Assembly: GCA_019310485.1 (NCBI GenBank)
Contig: JAFDEF010000006.1
Span: forward strand, 34,861-98,860
DNA from: Deltaproteobacteria bacterium
GTDB lineage: Bacteria > Desulfobacterota > DSM-4660 > Desulfatiglandales > HGW-15
Direction of reading: 5' to 3'
DNA: 64,000 nucleotides
Notes under the pieces: model-generated
Databases searched by the model: none
What the model was told of the DNA's origin: nothing
Seen by the model: the letters and a program-made list of their open reading frames with translations, nothing else
Translations under genes and position numbers: made by a program
Shown here: positions 7,832 to 16,168 of the stretch, piece by piece
Layout of the letters: each line of letters opens with the position of its first letter
Position numbering within the stretch: the stretch's first letter is position 1

Positions 7832-9856
7832 ATGAGAGAAGACAAAAAACTGTACCCATCTGGTTTTAATCCACTTTTTAGAAAACCGGCAAGACCGCTC
7901 CCAGAGCAAATGGCAGTGATTGGGGCTGGAACCATCGGACCTGATATCGGCTATTATTTGAAGGGTGCGCTGCCTGGCGCAAAACTTTACCTTGTTGACG
8001 TCGTGGAAGAGCCACTGAAGAACGCTGAAAAGAGGCTTCAGGGTTACGCTAAAAAAGCAGTGGAGAGGAAAAAGATGAAGGAGGACAAGGCAAAGGAAGT
8101 CCTCGAAAATATCGTTTACACAATGAACTACGATGAAATTGCGGGCTGCGACCTGGTGATTGAAGCCGCTACTGAAAACATTCCGCTCAAGGAGAAAATC
8201 TTTGAAAGAGTCGAAGGTATCGTGGGTGCGGAGGCTATCATTACTTCGAATACGAGTTCCATTCCTGCGGACAGGATTTTCTCCAAAATGAAAAAGCCTG
8301 AAAGAACTACGATCACCCATTTCTTTGCTCCCGCATGGCGATCTCTTCCCGTGGAAGTGATAAGGTGGGAGGGTGCTGATAGCGATGTGGTCGATTACCT
8401 TTTCTGGTTTTTCGCACAGACAGGGAAAGTGCCCATTATAACTGACAATGCTATTTGTTTTATGCTGGATCGTATTTTTGACAACTGGTGCAATGATGCA
8501 GCTTTTCTGCTCTCTCAGGCGACTGCCAGCCAGATTGACAAGGTGGCTGAGGAGTTCGTTTTTGCGGGCCCATTCTATGTTCTGAACATGGCTAATGGAA
8601 ATCCAATTATTATTGAAACCAATACGCTCCAAATGGAGGAGGGAGCCCATTACAGGCCGGCGGGTATCCTGGCCTCGGTAAGCAGGTGGGCCACCCACCG
8701 GCCTGGTGCAAAAGTAGAAGTCCCTGATGAGCTGAGGAATATCATAAGGGACAGGATGCTCGGAATCCTTTTTTCCCAGTCTTTCGATATCGTGGACAGG
8801 GGTATTGGCACAAAGCAAGATCTGAACTTCGGCTGCCAGATAGCCCTTGGGTTCAGGAAAGGGCCTTTTGACATTATGAGGGACCTGGGGGAGTCGGAAG
8901 TGTTCCGCATTATGAAAAGGTTTGGCGAAGAAAGGCCCGGCTTTCCCCAGCCAAAGGCATCGTTTTCCGCTTACCAGGACTTCAAGAGGCATCTCCTTGT
9001 GGACGACATGGACGGGGTGAAGGTCATTACTATCAGGAGGCCTCAGGCCATGAATGCGATAAGCGATGAGATTAATAACGAGATTCTCGAGGTTCTCAAA
9101 GAACATGCTGATAAACCTGAAGTAAAAGGCTTTGTTATAACTGGTTACGGGACGAGGGCTTTTTCAGCAGGTGCTGATATCGGCAAGTTTCCTCAGACCC
9201 TGGGTAACAAAACTGCTGCCTACCAGTATGCCAAGGATTGTGCAGAAGTTCAGTTGTTCATGGACAGAATGCAGAAGCCCATTGTTGCGGCCGTCAATGG
9301 TATGGCCCTGGGCGGGGGATTGGAGATTGCCATAAGGTGCCACAGTATAGTTGCCACCAAGAATGCAATGTTCCAGTTCCCGGAAATTACACTCGGGATC
9401 CTGCCCGGAATAGGAGGCTGCATTGTGCCTTACAGGAAATGGCCCCAGGGGGCAAAGCTTTTCAATGAAATGATCTGTTTTGCAAGACCCATCAGCCCTC
9501 AGGAGGCAATGGATGTTCGGATGGTTTCAAAGGTTGTTGACGACTATCCTGAACTGATCCAGGCAGCAGTAAAAGAAGTTGAAAACCTGGAGGGAAAAAT
9601 CAAAAGGATTCCAAACGGAAAGGTTGAAGTTCCTGAAATGGCGATTCCAGACGAACCGAAAGCCGGGAAACTTCCCTTGAGCAAAGAAGCTATCAACATC
9701 ACGCTAAAGACCATTAAGGCCGGTGCGGCAGCAGACACTTTTGCAGAAGCGCTTGAAATAGGCTACCGCGGTTCTGCGGAGATTGCGTGCACGGACGCTG
9801 CCAGGGAGGGAATAACAGCTTTTCTTGAAAAGAGAAGGCCGGAGTTCAAGAAGTAG
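7832..9856 (+). CDS. Bifunctional 3-hydroxyacyl-CoA dehydrogenase (N) / enoyl-CoA hydratase (C)
   Basis: A 674-residue fusion. Residues about 27-380 form a 3-hydroxyacyl-CoA dehydrogenase with a Rossmann loop GAGTIG at 31-36 and a His163/Glu175 pair in THFFAPAWRSLPVEVI. Residues about 388-674 form a crotonase with both catalytic glutamates (E498 in GGGLE, E518 in PEITLGILPG). The domain order is the reverse of FadB/FadJ and resembles the archaeal crotonyl-CoA hydratase/3-hydroxybutyryl-CoA dehydrogenase fusions. The usual DTPGFIVNR segment is replaced by DNAICFMLDRIF. The start at 7832 has GGAG upstream; an in-frame upstream extension inside hyuB is rejected. It would turn a CoA-activated product of this operon into a beta-ketoacyl-CoA. 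Confidence 0.9.
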   Translation: MREDKKLYPSGFNPLFRKPARPLPEQMAVIGAGTIGPDIGYYLKGALPGAKLYLVDVVEEPLKNAEKRLQGYAKKAVERKKMKEDKAKEVLENIVYTMNYDEIAGCDLVIEAATENIPLKEKIFERVEGIVGAEAIITSNTSSIPADRIFSKMKKPERTTITHFFAPAWRSLPVEVIRWEGADSDVVDYLFWFFAQTGKVPIITDNAICFMLDRIFDNWCNDAAFLLSQATASQIDKVAEEFVFAGPFYVLNMANGNPIIIETNTLQMEEGAHYRPAGILASVSRWATHRPGAKVEVPDELRNIIRDRMLGILFSQSFDIVDRGIGTKQDLNFGCQIALGFRKGPFDIMRDLGESEVFRIMKRFGEERPGFPQPKASFSAYQDFKRHLLVDDMDGVKVITIRRPQAMNAISDEINNEILEVLKEHADKPEVKGFVITGYGTRAFSAGADIGKFPQTLGNKTAAYQYAKDCAEVQLFMDRMQKPIVAAVNGMALGGGLEIAIRCHSIVATKNAMFQFPEITLGILPGIGGCIVPYRKWPQGAKLFNEMICFARPISPQEAMDVRMVSKVVDDYPELIQAAVKEVENLEGKIKRIPNGKVEVPEMAIPDEPKAGKLPLSKEAINITLKTIKAGAAADTFAEALEIGYRGSAEIACTDAAREGITAFLEKRRPEFKK

Positions 9857-9944
9857 GAAAGCATCCTTCCCACAGTGGGATCTTCCAGAAAGCCGGCTCT
9901 TGACAACTCGAAAGAGTGTATTATTTTTGAATGAAGCTGTTTAA

Positions 9945-9972
9945 GCCTAAATTTGAAACGCCCTGTTTAGGC
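9945..9972 (+). other. Hairpin in the hsp20 leader
   Basis: Perfect 7-bp arms GCCTAAA and TTTAGGC separated by 14 bases, lying 33 bases ahead of the hsp20 start codon. In RNA this could fold in the 5' leader. The ribosome site AAGGAGGTG at 9988-9996 is outside the stem, so it is not a simple sequestering thermometer. A TTGACA at 9900 has only 13 bases to a TATTAT, too short for a normal sigma-70 promoter; a heat-shock sigma promoter is possible but unproven. Confidence 0.35.
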
Positions 9973-10004
9973 AAGAGTCTGTTGAGAAAGGAGGTGTATT
10001 GATC

Positions 10005-10448
10005 ATGGCCGATTTGATACCTTGGCGTGGAGAAATTGATCGCCTCAGAGACGAGATGGACAGACTTTATGAGCGTTTGTTTGACTGGATGCCTTTTCGC
10101 CGCTTTCCGATAGAGGGTGAATGGGTGCCCTCGGTGGATGTTTCTGAGACAGCAAAGAACATAGTGGTAAGTGCTGAGATCCCGGGTATGGACGCTAAAG
10201 ACATAGAGGTTTCTCTTGATGGAAATGTGCTGACCCTTCGCGGTGAAAGGAAGCAGCAGAAGGAAGAAAAAGAAGAAAACTTTCACCGGGTGGAACGAGT
10301 CTACGGTAGTTTTTTCAGGTCCATTCAGGTTCCCGCAGAAGTGGATTCCAGCAAAGTAAAGGCCTCGTACAAGCGGGGTGTTTTAAAGATAACCCTGCCA
10401 AAGGTCAAGAAACAGGAAAGCAAGAAGATCGAGGTCAAGACGGTCTAA
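10005..10448 (+). CDS. Small heat-shock protein (Hsp20/alpha-crystallin)
   Basis: ATP-independent holdase chaperone (147 aa). An N-terminal arm rich in Arg/Asp/Leu is followed by the alpha-crystallin domain (VPSVDVSETAKNIVVSAEIP, then VLTLRGERK) and the conserved SYKRGVLKITLPK near the C-terminus. The ATG at 10005 has AAGGAGGTG about nine bases upstream; an in-frame TTG two codons earlier is too close to that site. It stands alone between the catabolic operon and the convergent flagellar locus and is probably unrelated to both. Confidence 0.95.
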   Translation: MADLIPWRGEIDRLRDEMDRLYERLFDWMPFRRFPIEGEWVPSVDVSETAKNIVVSAEIPGMDAKDIEVSLDGNVLTLRGERKQQKEEKEENFHRVERVYGSFFRSIQVPAEVDSSKVKASYKRGVLKITLPKVKKQESKKIEVKTV

Positions 10449-10519
10449 GCGCGGTATTTCGCCATTTGGAAGCGGTTTCTCAAAGTGGAATTGTGGCTCT
10501 AAAATAACAAGGAACTCGA

Positions 10520-10566
10520 GGGGTTGGGTGGTGGCGTAGAACATTAAACGCTACACAGCCAACCCC
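10520..10566. terminator. Large imperfect hairpin between convergent hsp20 and flgL
   Basis: Arms GGGGTTGG and CCAACCCC with further partial pairing inside (GCGT/ACGC or GTAG/CTAC). It lies 72 bp after hsp20 and 88 bp after the flgL stop, where both transcripts must end. There is no long T-run on either side, so classic rho-independent termination is uncertain. The rest of the 205-bp gap shows nothing recognisable. Confidence 0.4.
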
Positions 10567-10653
10567 GTAGATTGAAACTGATATTGCAAAACCTAGGATT
10601 CGCCTGGAACGCAGGGAATTCAGGCTCAGCGTGGACAGGGTTAAAAGATCTCA

Positions 10654-11541
10654 TTATAGAAAGTCCAGCAGGCTCAGTTCCATAATTTTGGCTGAGGAGG
10701 CTAGAGCTGCTTGATATGCGACCTGTTTTTCCTTCAGGGTGGTGATTGCCTCGGCGATGTCAGCGTCCTGGATTCTTGAAAGCCTCTCAGTGTTGGCGAG
10801 TTTTAGATCCTGAAAAATCCCCTCTTTGACTTCCATACGAACCATCTTGGAACCAATGTCGGAAATCTTGGCGGAGATACGATCAAACTCTTCGTCGAGG
10901 CTACAAATTGTCGCTTTAATCCCGCTTACATCATTGTTTTCCAGGGCAGATTTCAAATCCTTCAGCGTCTGGAAGATGTCATCGGTGCCACCTGCACCAG
11001 AAGGCTGGAAGATTTCTTGTCCATCATTTCCAACTTCGGCCATGGCATCTCTGCCTATTTTCACGGCGAAAGGAGTATTGTTTCCCCTGTAAATTCCATT
11101 CTGATCAAAGGGCGCAGTACCAGTTTCGGAACCTGCGAAGATGTACCTGCCGTCTACATCAGTGTTTGCCAAGGAAATGATTTCCTCATATATGTTTTGC
11201 ACTGCTTTAGCTGCAGAGAGCCTCTGTGGAGCACCAGTCGTAGCCGTAGCCATCTGAATACAGAGGGCTTTAGCATCGGAAATCAGTTTCTGGACATGAT
11301 TTAAAGAGCTTTCGGAGGCTGAAAGCCACGACTTTCCAACTGCAATATTGCGCTCTAGTTGTTCAACATTAGATAGGCTGGATTTTATGCTTAGGACTTG
11401 TGTAAGCCCTATTGGGTCATCGGAAGGAGCATTTATGCGTTTTGCAGTTGAGACAATTTTATTGGCCTTATTAAGATCACTGGTGATATTCGCAAGATTG
11501 AATTTTACCATATCGTATACAGTCTTGGTGGCCACCCTCAT
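10654..11541 (-). CDS. flgL: Flagellar hook-filament junction protein FlgL
   Basis: Second hook-filament junction protein (HAP3), exported and assembled on FlgK before flagellin. It is flagellin-like at the N-terminus (MRVATKTVYDMVKFNLANI) with the family segment INAPSDDPIG and a helical C-terminus ending in SAKIMELSLLDFL. At 295 aa it matches usual FlgL length. AAGGAGG lies nine bases ahead of the ATG. It is last in the flgF-flgL block, 84 bp after flgK. Confidence 0.93.
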   Translation of the reverse strand: MRVATKTVYDMVKFNLANITSDLNKANKIVSTAKRINAPSDDPIGLTQVLSIKSSLSNVEQLERNIAVGKSWLSASESSLNHVQKLISDAKALCIQMATATTGAPQRLSAAKAVQNIYEEIISLANTDVDGRYIFAGSETGTAPFDQNGIYRGNNTPFAVKIGRDAMAEVGNDGQEIFQPSGAGGTDDIFQTLKDLKSALENNDVSGIKATICSLDEEFDRISAKISDIGSKMVRMEVKEGIFQDLKLANTERLSRIQDADIAEAITTLKEKQVAYQAALASSAKIMELSLLDFL

Positions 11542-11625
11542 ACGAAACTTCCTCCTTTATCCAGTAGTAACACCCCGCAGGAAAGCACGATGTTTGATAT
11601 CTCATGCGAAGATCCAGAGGGGGAA

Positions 11626-13398
11626 TTACTTTACATTGAGTAATGTGTTCAACATCTCGTCAGAGATGCTTATTAGCTTTGCCGCAGCCGAGTAAGCGTG
11701 CTGGTATTTCATGAGATTGGCAATCTCTTCGTCAAGAGACACCCCTGAAACACTGTCGCGTATTTCGCTCAGCCTGTTAACCATTGCCTCGTTAAAGTCC
11801 TTGGCCCTTGAAATATTTTGAGAAACAATTCCTATTGAACCTACCATGCTGCGATAGTATCCTTCGATAGTCGCAGTGATGCTGCCTTCCGTGTTTCCGT
11901 TAACCCTGTTGCAGGTCCACTCCGGGATGTCTGTGGAGATGTGCTGCAGGCCAGCAATAGCTATGGCATTGGTGTTGTCCCCGGAAGTGAAGCTTCCATC
12001 TGTGTCTATCTGGGCAGCAGCAATGAAGTCCTTATTATCCATCATTGGGTTTACTGCTATAGAACCTGCGCTTGATCCCTGGAAAAAAGTATTAATGCCC
12101 AGAGCCGGCAATACATTACTGGTATCATCGGAAAAGGCAAAAGTAAAACCCGCGTCTGCATTGATTTCCAGCTTCCCTTGGGCGATTGTGGCTGTCAGGT
12201 TTTGCAGATTTGGATTAGTAGTTTTGTCATTAATAGTATCCCTGAGATCTTCGAGGGTCGTTCCGCCTGGATTGGCATCAATAAAAATAGTTGTAGGTCC
12301 TTCCCCCACAACATTACCGCTAGAATCATATACCCATATTTTGAAGGTCCCATCTTTTATTTTATTGTAGTAAGGGAGTCCGGAATCGAGCGTTCCGAGC
12401 TCTTCTTGAGTACTGGAGACTGCGTATGTTCCTTCCAGGGTGCTGAAGCCCTCTAGCCCGACTCCTTGAGCGTGTTGCTGATTTACAGCCCAGATAAATT
12501 CTTTCACCAAAGCATCAAGGTCCAAGCTGTATTTAGTTAGAATTTTGTCCCTCATATCAAGCCACCCGCCAAGCTTTCCGGTAGTTATATAATTGGTAAT
12601 ATCGACAGTTGTATCCCCGGAACTGTGCCATACTACTCTGTCTCCGTTGTCCCCACTGACTTCCAGATGATAGCTGCTGTTTTGGTTGACCAGTATGCAT
12701 CCCCTGGCTGTGACGATGGTCAGCGAGCCGTTACTTTGTTCAAAGGCTTTTATATTGAGATCTTGGGAGAGTTTTGAAAGGAGGACATTTCTTTTATCCC
12801 TGAAATCATTGGCTGTGCTGCTGGCCTCCGTTGCCGTTATTTGGGCATTGAGCTGAGCGATTTCGTCTGTGATCTGGTTGATTTCATTTATTCCAGCGTT
12901 GATGGCGCTAGTTAGGTCGTTCCCGAGCTGTGTCAGGTCTTCACTTAGCCTGGTAAAGTGTTCTGAGAGCATTTCGCTTTTCCGGTAAAGGGCAATCCTT
13001 TCAGAGTCTCCGGAAGGGTTATTTGAAATGTCTTGCCAGAGGTTCCAAAAATCTGCAAGCATACTGCTTGTGCTGGTTTCCGAGGTTTCGTTGAATAATT
13101 GTTCCAGGATCTGAACGTAATTTTCCATCTCCTTATAAGATGTCATGCCTGATTTTTTCTGCATGAGTTCATTTTCAACAAACTGATCACATGCCCTTAT
13201 AACTTGAGTTGTGTCCACACCCCTACCCAGCAGCAGCTTCCCACAAGGGGCAGGCTCTTTGGTGACCTGCACGGGGCTTTGCCTGGAGTAACCGGGCGTG
13301 TTTACATTGGCAATATTGTGGGAAGTAACATCTATGCCATAGCGCTGAGCCGCCAGGGCATCTCTAGCAATGCTTAAGACTAATCCTAACCCTGCCAT
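11626..13398 (-). CDS. flgK: Flagellar hook-associated protein FlgK
   Basis: First hook-filament junction protein (HAP1). The N-terminus has the rod/hook-family helix with ANVNTPGYSRQ, and the C-terminal helix contains SGVSLDEEIANLMKYQHAYSA, the FlgK signature. It is 590 aa with a variable middle domain. Start at 13398: AGAGAGG is seven bases upstream, whereas the in-frame ATG at 13404 would be only one base away from it. It lies two bases after the flgN stop, implying translational coupling with its chaperone gene. Confidence 0.95.
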   Translation of the reverse strand: MAGLGLVLSIARDALAAQRYGIDVTSHNIANVNTPGYSRQSPVQVTKEPAPCGKLLLGRGVDTTQVIRACDQFVENELMQKKSGMTSYKEMENYVQILEQLFNETSETSTSSMLADFWNLWQDISNNPSGDSERIALYRKSEMLSEHFTRLSEDLTQLGNDLTSAINAGINEINQITDEIAQLNAQITATEASSTANDFRDKRNVLLSKLSQDLNIKAFEQSNGSLTIVTARGCILVNQNSSYHLEVSGDNGDRVVWHSSGDTTVDITNYITTGKLGGWLDMRDKILTKYSLDLDALVKEFIWAVNQQHAQGVGLEGFSTLEGTYAVSSTQEELGTLDSGLPYYNKIKDGTFKIWVYDSSGNVVGEGPTTIFIDANPGGTTLEDLRDTINDKTTNPNLQNLTATIAQGKLEINADAGFTFAFSDDTSNVLPALGINTFFQGSSAGSIAVNPMMDNKDFIAAAQIDTDGSFTSGDNTNAIAIAGLQHISTDIPEWTCNRVNGNTEGSITATIEGYYRSMVGSIGIVSQNISRAKDFNEAMVNRLSEIRDSVSGVSLDEEIANLMKYQHAYSAAAKLISISDEMLNTLLNVK

Positions 13399-13400
13399 GA

Positions 13401-13886
13401 TCATGCCTCTCTGCTGAAGAAGATATTAGGACGGGGTGCTGTCTGCCGACACTTGCCGTTATATCCACCGGTGCCCGTGGATTCATATGCTATGATTGAT
13501 ATTATGTCATCGAGAAACCGCAGCGTATCCTCTACGAAGGCCATATTTTGTTTCCTCAAGTACTCAATCTCGAGTTTTTGCTTTATGATCATATAGCGCA
13601 AGTTCTGGAGCCTAGCCATAGTCTTCTCGGGCACTTTTCGGAGTAAACCTTCAGTACCGAAAGATAGCTGGCCATGTTCCGGCTCTATGGTGGAAATAAT
13701 TTGCTCCCTGAGAGTTCTTATCCCGGAGCAGATTTTTTCCTTTGCCGTGGCGATCTGCCACAGGTTATGAAAATCCATGGTAATTAAGCATTTTTGCTCT
13801 TCTTCAAGGTAGTGAATCAATTTGTTGTAGAAATCGATTTTTTTGCATAAGAGCTTTTCAAGGCAGTGGCTGATGGATTCGTTCAT
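13401..13886 (-). CDS. flgN: FlgN-type export chaperone
   Basis: Predicted all-helical protein of 161 aa directly before flgK-flgL, with the FlgN family pattern (repeated leucine heptads, KLIHYLEEEQKCLITMDFHN, then LRYMIIKQKLEIEYLRKQN). FlgN binds FlgK and FlgL and delivers them to the export gate. ATG at 13886 with AGAGGG nine bases upstream is preferred to the TTG at 13892. flgM, which normally accompanies flgN, is not present; the 107-bp upstream gap is too short for it. Confidence 0.8.
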   Translation of the reverse strand: MNESISHCLEKLLCKKIDFYNKLIHYLEEEQKCLITMDFHNLWQIATAKEKICSGIRTLREQIISTIEPEHGQLSFGTEGLLRKVPEKTMARLQNLRYMIIKQKLEIEYLRKQNMAFVEDTLRFLDDIISIIAYESTGTGGYNGKCRQTAPRPNIFFSREA

Positions 13887-13906
13887 AAACAAAGCCCTCT
13901 TTCTAC

Positions 13907-13933
13907 TTATCGGACTAGCTCGTCATTTGCTTG
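13907..13933 (-). promoter_or_regulatory. Possible sigma-28 promoter before flgN-flgKL
   Basis: Minus strand reads CAAG, 15 bases, TCCGATAA, close to the TAAA-N15-GCCGATAA consensus. It would start transcription just ahead of flgN, as expected for late hook-filament junction genes under FliA. The -35 is weak and the first base of the -10 differs, so confidence is low. Confidence 0.35.
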
Positions 13934-13993
13934 AGAGCAATCTGTTCGCCCAGGGAGTAATAAAAGAATAGATAGTGAGCTGGAGCAATGTTT

Positions 13994-14275
13994 CTACCCT
14001 CTTGTCCTGAGCTGTTCAAGGAGTATTTTTCCGAGACCTATACCACCATTTTTTGCAATCGATATGGATAGGTTTTCGTCAAACATTGATGTAACAATTT
14101 TGCTTTCATAGCTATTTCCAGGAAAACCCTCCACTCCTGTTGCTTTCCTCATTGATTTCATTAGATATGTTATGAAAATGGACTCAAATTGCGCACAGGT
14201 TTCCCTTAGCTTCCTTTCATCTCTATCTTCGCTGTTGCCAGCTACAGCCGGGTTTGATTGAATTGGGCCAAGCAC
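13994..14275 (-). CDS. flgJ: Rod-binding protein, FlgJ N-terminal domain only
   Basis: A 93-residue protein matching only the rod-scaffold half of FlgJ (ETCAQFESIFITYLMKSMRKA, then a C-terminal NGGIGLGKILLEQL). The muramidase domain that opens peptidoglycan in enteric FlgJ is absent, as is common in deltaproteobacteria, so a separate hydrolase must let the rod through. It sits 11 bp after flgI, in the usual flgI-flgJ order. Confidence 0.88.
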   Translation of the reverse strand: MLGPIQSNPAVAGNSEDRDERKLRETCAQFESIFITYLMKSMRKATGVEGFPGNSYESKIVTSMFDENLSISIAKNGGIGLGKILLEQLRTRG

Positions 14276-14286
14276 ATTGATCTCCT

Positions 14287-15462
14287 TTAGATGATTTCCA
14301 GCTTTGCCTGGAGGGCGCCTGCTGCCTTGATCGCTTGTAAAATTGCAATCAGGTCCCTTGGCGTAACGCCAATTGCATTCAATGCTTTTATCAGTTCGCC
14401 GATTGTATTTCCTTTTGGGATGAGAAGAAGCCTTCTATTCTCCTCCTCAACTGCCACACTGCTTTCCGGGGTGACCACCGTGCTCCCCCCTGGTGCAATG
14501 ATGGTGCCCCCCTCGGTCTGTGCAGCCAGGGCACCGCCGGCGGGGGGCCGGGGTGCGAAAGAGGATGGCTGGGAGACATTTTGTGTCTCTTTTATCTGGA
14601 TATGTAGATTCCCGTGAGCAATTGCAACAGTAGAAACCCTGACGTTTTCCCCCATTACCACCGTGCCGGTTTTCTCGCTAACCACAACTTTGGCAATTGA
14701 ATCTGGAACGACTTCCAGGTCGCCGAGCTCGGCAAGCAGGTTTACTACGTTTCCTCTAAATAAAGCCGGTACTTTCACCCTTAGGGTACCAGAGTCTAGC
14801 GGCATGGCAAGTTGTTGCCTGAATTTGGAGTTAATGGCCTCCGCGACTCTGGCGGCAGTAACAAAGTCCGGGTTATCCAGTATGAAGGTTAGTTCTTTTT
14901 TGTCGTTCAGGGAAAAGGGAACTTCTTTTTCAACGATAGCTCCTGCGCTAATTCTTGCCACTGTGGGATGATTCTTGGTCACGCCTCCTCCTGCCGCACC
15001 ACCAGCCCTAAAACCTCCAAGGGACAAAGGCCCTTGAGCAAGGGCATAGATTTTTCCGTCCACGCCCTTTAAAGGGGTGAGAAGAAGCGTTCCCCCCTGG
15101 AGAGTTTTCGCATCGCCAATTGATGAGACAGTAACATCAATCTTCTTCCCTACCCTGGCAAATGGGGGAAGTGAAGCGCTCACCATTACAGCGGCAACAT
15201 TAGTTACCTTGAGGTCTTGGGGGCTTACATGGATTCCCATATGCTCAAGCATGTTCGCCAAGGCCTGAATGGTAAAACTTGTCCCCCCCTTGTCCCCAGT
15301 CCCGTTAAGGCCAATGACCAAGCCATAACCAAAAAGCTGGTTTGCCCTTACCCCTTCAATTGAAACAACATCCTTAATTCTTTCGCCCATGCTCATGGAA
15401 GGGGAAAGCATCCCTAGCACTAATACCGCAGCCAGCAGTAAAGACCTAAAATGGCCACACAT
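14287..15462 (-). CDS. flgI: Flagellar P-ring protein FlgI
   Basis: Periplasmic ring around the rod at the peptidoglycan layer. It has an N-terminal signal peptide (hydrophobic LLLAAVLVLGML, cleavage likely after SMS) and the conserved start RIKDVVSIEGVRANQLFGYG with GLNGTGDKGG. It is 391 aa. The C-terminal LIKALNAIGVTPRDLIAILQ is diagnostic. Its 5' end overlaps the last 17 bp of flgH, indicating coupled translation. Presence of P- and L-ring genes shows a diderm envelope. Confidence 0.97.
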   Translation of the reverse strand: MCGHFRSLLLAAVLVLGMLSPSMSMGERIKDVVSIEGVRANQLFGYGLVIGLNGTGDKGGTSFTIQALANMLEHMGIHVSPQDLKVTNVAAVMVSASLPPFARVGKKIDVTVSSIGDAKTLQGGTLLLTPLKGVDGKIYALAQGPLSLGGFRAGGAAGGGVTKNHPTVARISAGAIVEKEVPFSLNDKKELTFILDNPDFVTAARVAEAINSKFRQQLAMPLDSGTLRVKVPALFRGNVVNLLAELGDLEVVPDSIAKVVVSEKTGTVVMGENVRVSTVAIAHGNLHIQIKETQNVSQPSSFAPRPPAGGALAAQTEGGTIIAPGGSTVVTPESSVAVEEENRRLLLIPKGNTIGELIKALNAIGVTPRDLIAILQAIKAAGALQAKLEII

Positions 15463-16159
15463 AGTCCACTATCCTCCCGAGCCAACCCGGTTTTTGTTTA
15501 TCGGACACCGGGCCCCTGCCGGAATAAATTATCCTGGCGTTAGCCACGTAAGTAGACGATATTTCGTTGGTAGGGCTAATATCTTCAGGTCGTATAATGC
15601 CGGAGATACATATGTACTGCGTTTCGCTGTTGACCCTGATTTCCCTTTTACCATCTATATAGAGGTTTCCATTTGGAAGTACTTTCAAAATGACGGCAGA
15701 AACATAGGCTTTCACATGGCCGTCTCTGTCGCTGCTTCCCTTTCCATCAAAGGAGGACGCTAGGGAGGCTTTAATCAGATCATCTTCCCCAGGCTTTTGA
15801 GCAAGCCTGCTGTTCCTGTCGGCCAGGGCTTTCATGTAACCCAAGAATTTGAGCTTTGCAGCCATACTTGACGACCGGCTGGTTTTGGTGTTTGCTTTGA
15901 GTTCCGCTTCGGGATCTTCCACAATTCTCACCGTGATAATGTCGCCCACCTTTCTTGCCCGTCTGTCCGAGTAGAGCCTGACTCCGTCCAAATCCGACCA
16001 AAGGGATCCCTGGGCCCTCTTTGGGGGACTGTATTCAGGTGACTTAGGTGCGTAAGTAGCTTTGGTTTCCATCAAGCTGGAATTGCCCTTGGTCCACGTC
16101 ACGCACCCAGACAGGAGCACAAGTGCCGCTGCCAAAAAAAGGTTACTTTTACCCACCAT
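15446..16159 (-). CDS. flgH: Flagellar L-ring lipoprotein FlgH
   Basis: Outer-membrane ring of the basal body. A lipoprotein signal peptide ends in the lipobox LLSGC (Cys19). The family segments SLWSDLDGVRLYSDRRARKVGD and GIIRPEDISPTNEISSTYVA are both present, and the usual C-terminal tryptophan/leucine-rich tail closes it (237 aa). Located between flgA and flgI; overlaps flgI by 17 bp. Confidence 0.96.
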   Translation of the reverse strand: MVGKSNLFLAAALVLLSGCVTWTKGNSSLMETKATYAPKSPEYSPPKRAQGSLWSDLDGVRLYSDRRARKVGDIITVRIVEDPEAELKANTKTSRSSSMAAKLKFLGYMKALADRNSRLAQKPGEDDLIKASLASSFDGKGSSDRDGHVKAYVSAVILKVLPNGNLYIDGKREIRVNSETQYICISGIIRPEDISPTNEISSTYVANARIIYSGRGPVSDKQKPGWLGRIVDYVWPF

Positions 16160-16168
16160 TTTTACCCT

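Noticed and set aside
7802..9106. A 434-residue open frame opposite the dehydrogenase/hydratase gene
   Set aside because: It is an antisense shadow of a clearly conserved coding sequence, with His/Cys/Phe-rich composition and no domain.
9900..9924. TTGACA and TATTAT ahead of hsp20 as a sigma-70 promoter
   Set aside because: The spacer is only 13 bases; a heat-shock sigma site cannot be confirmed by eye.
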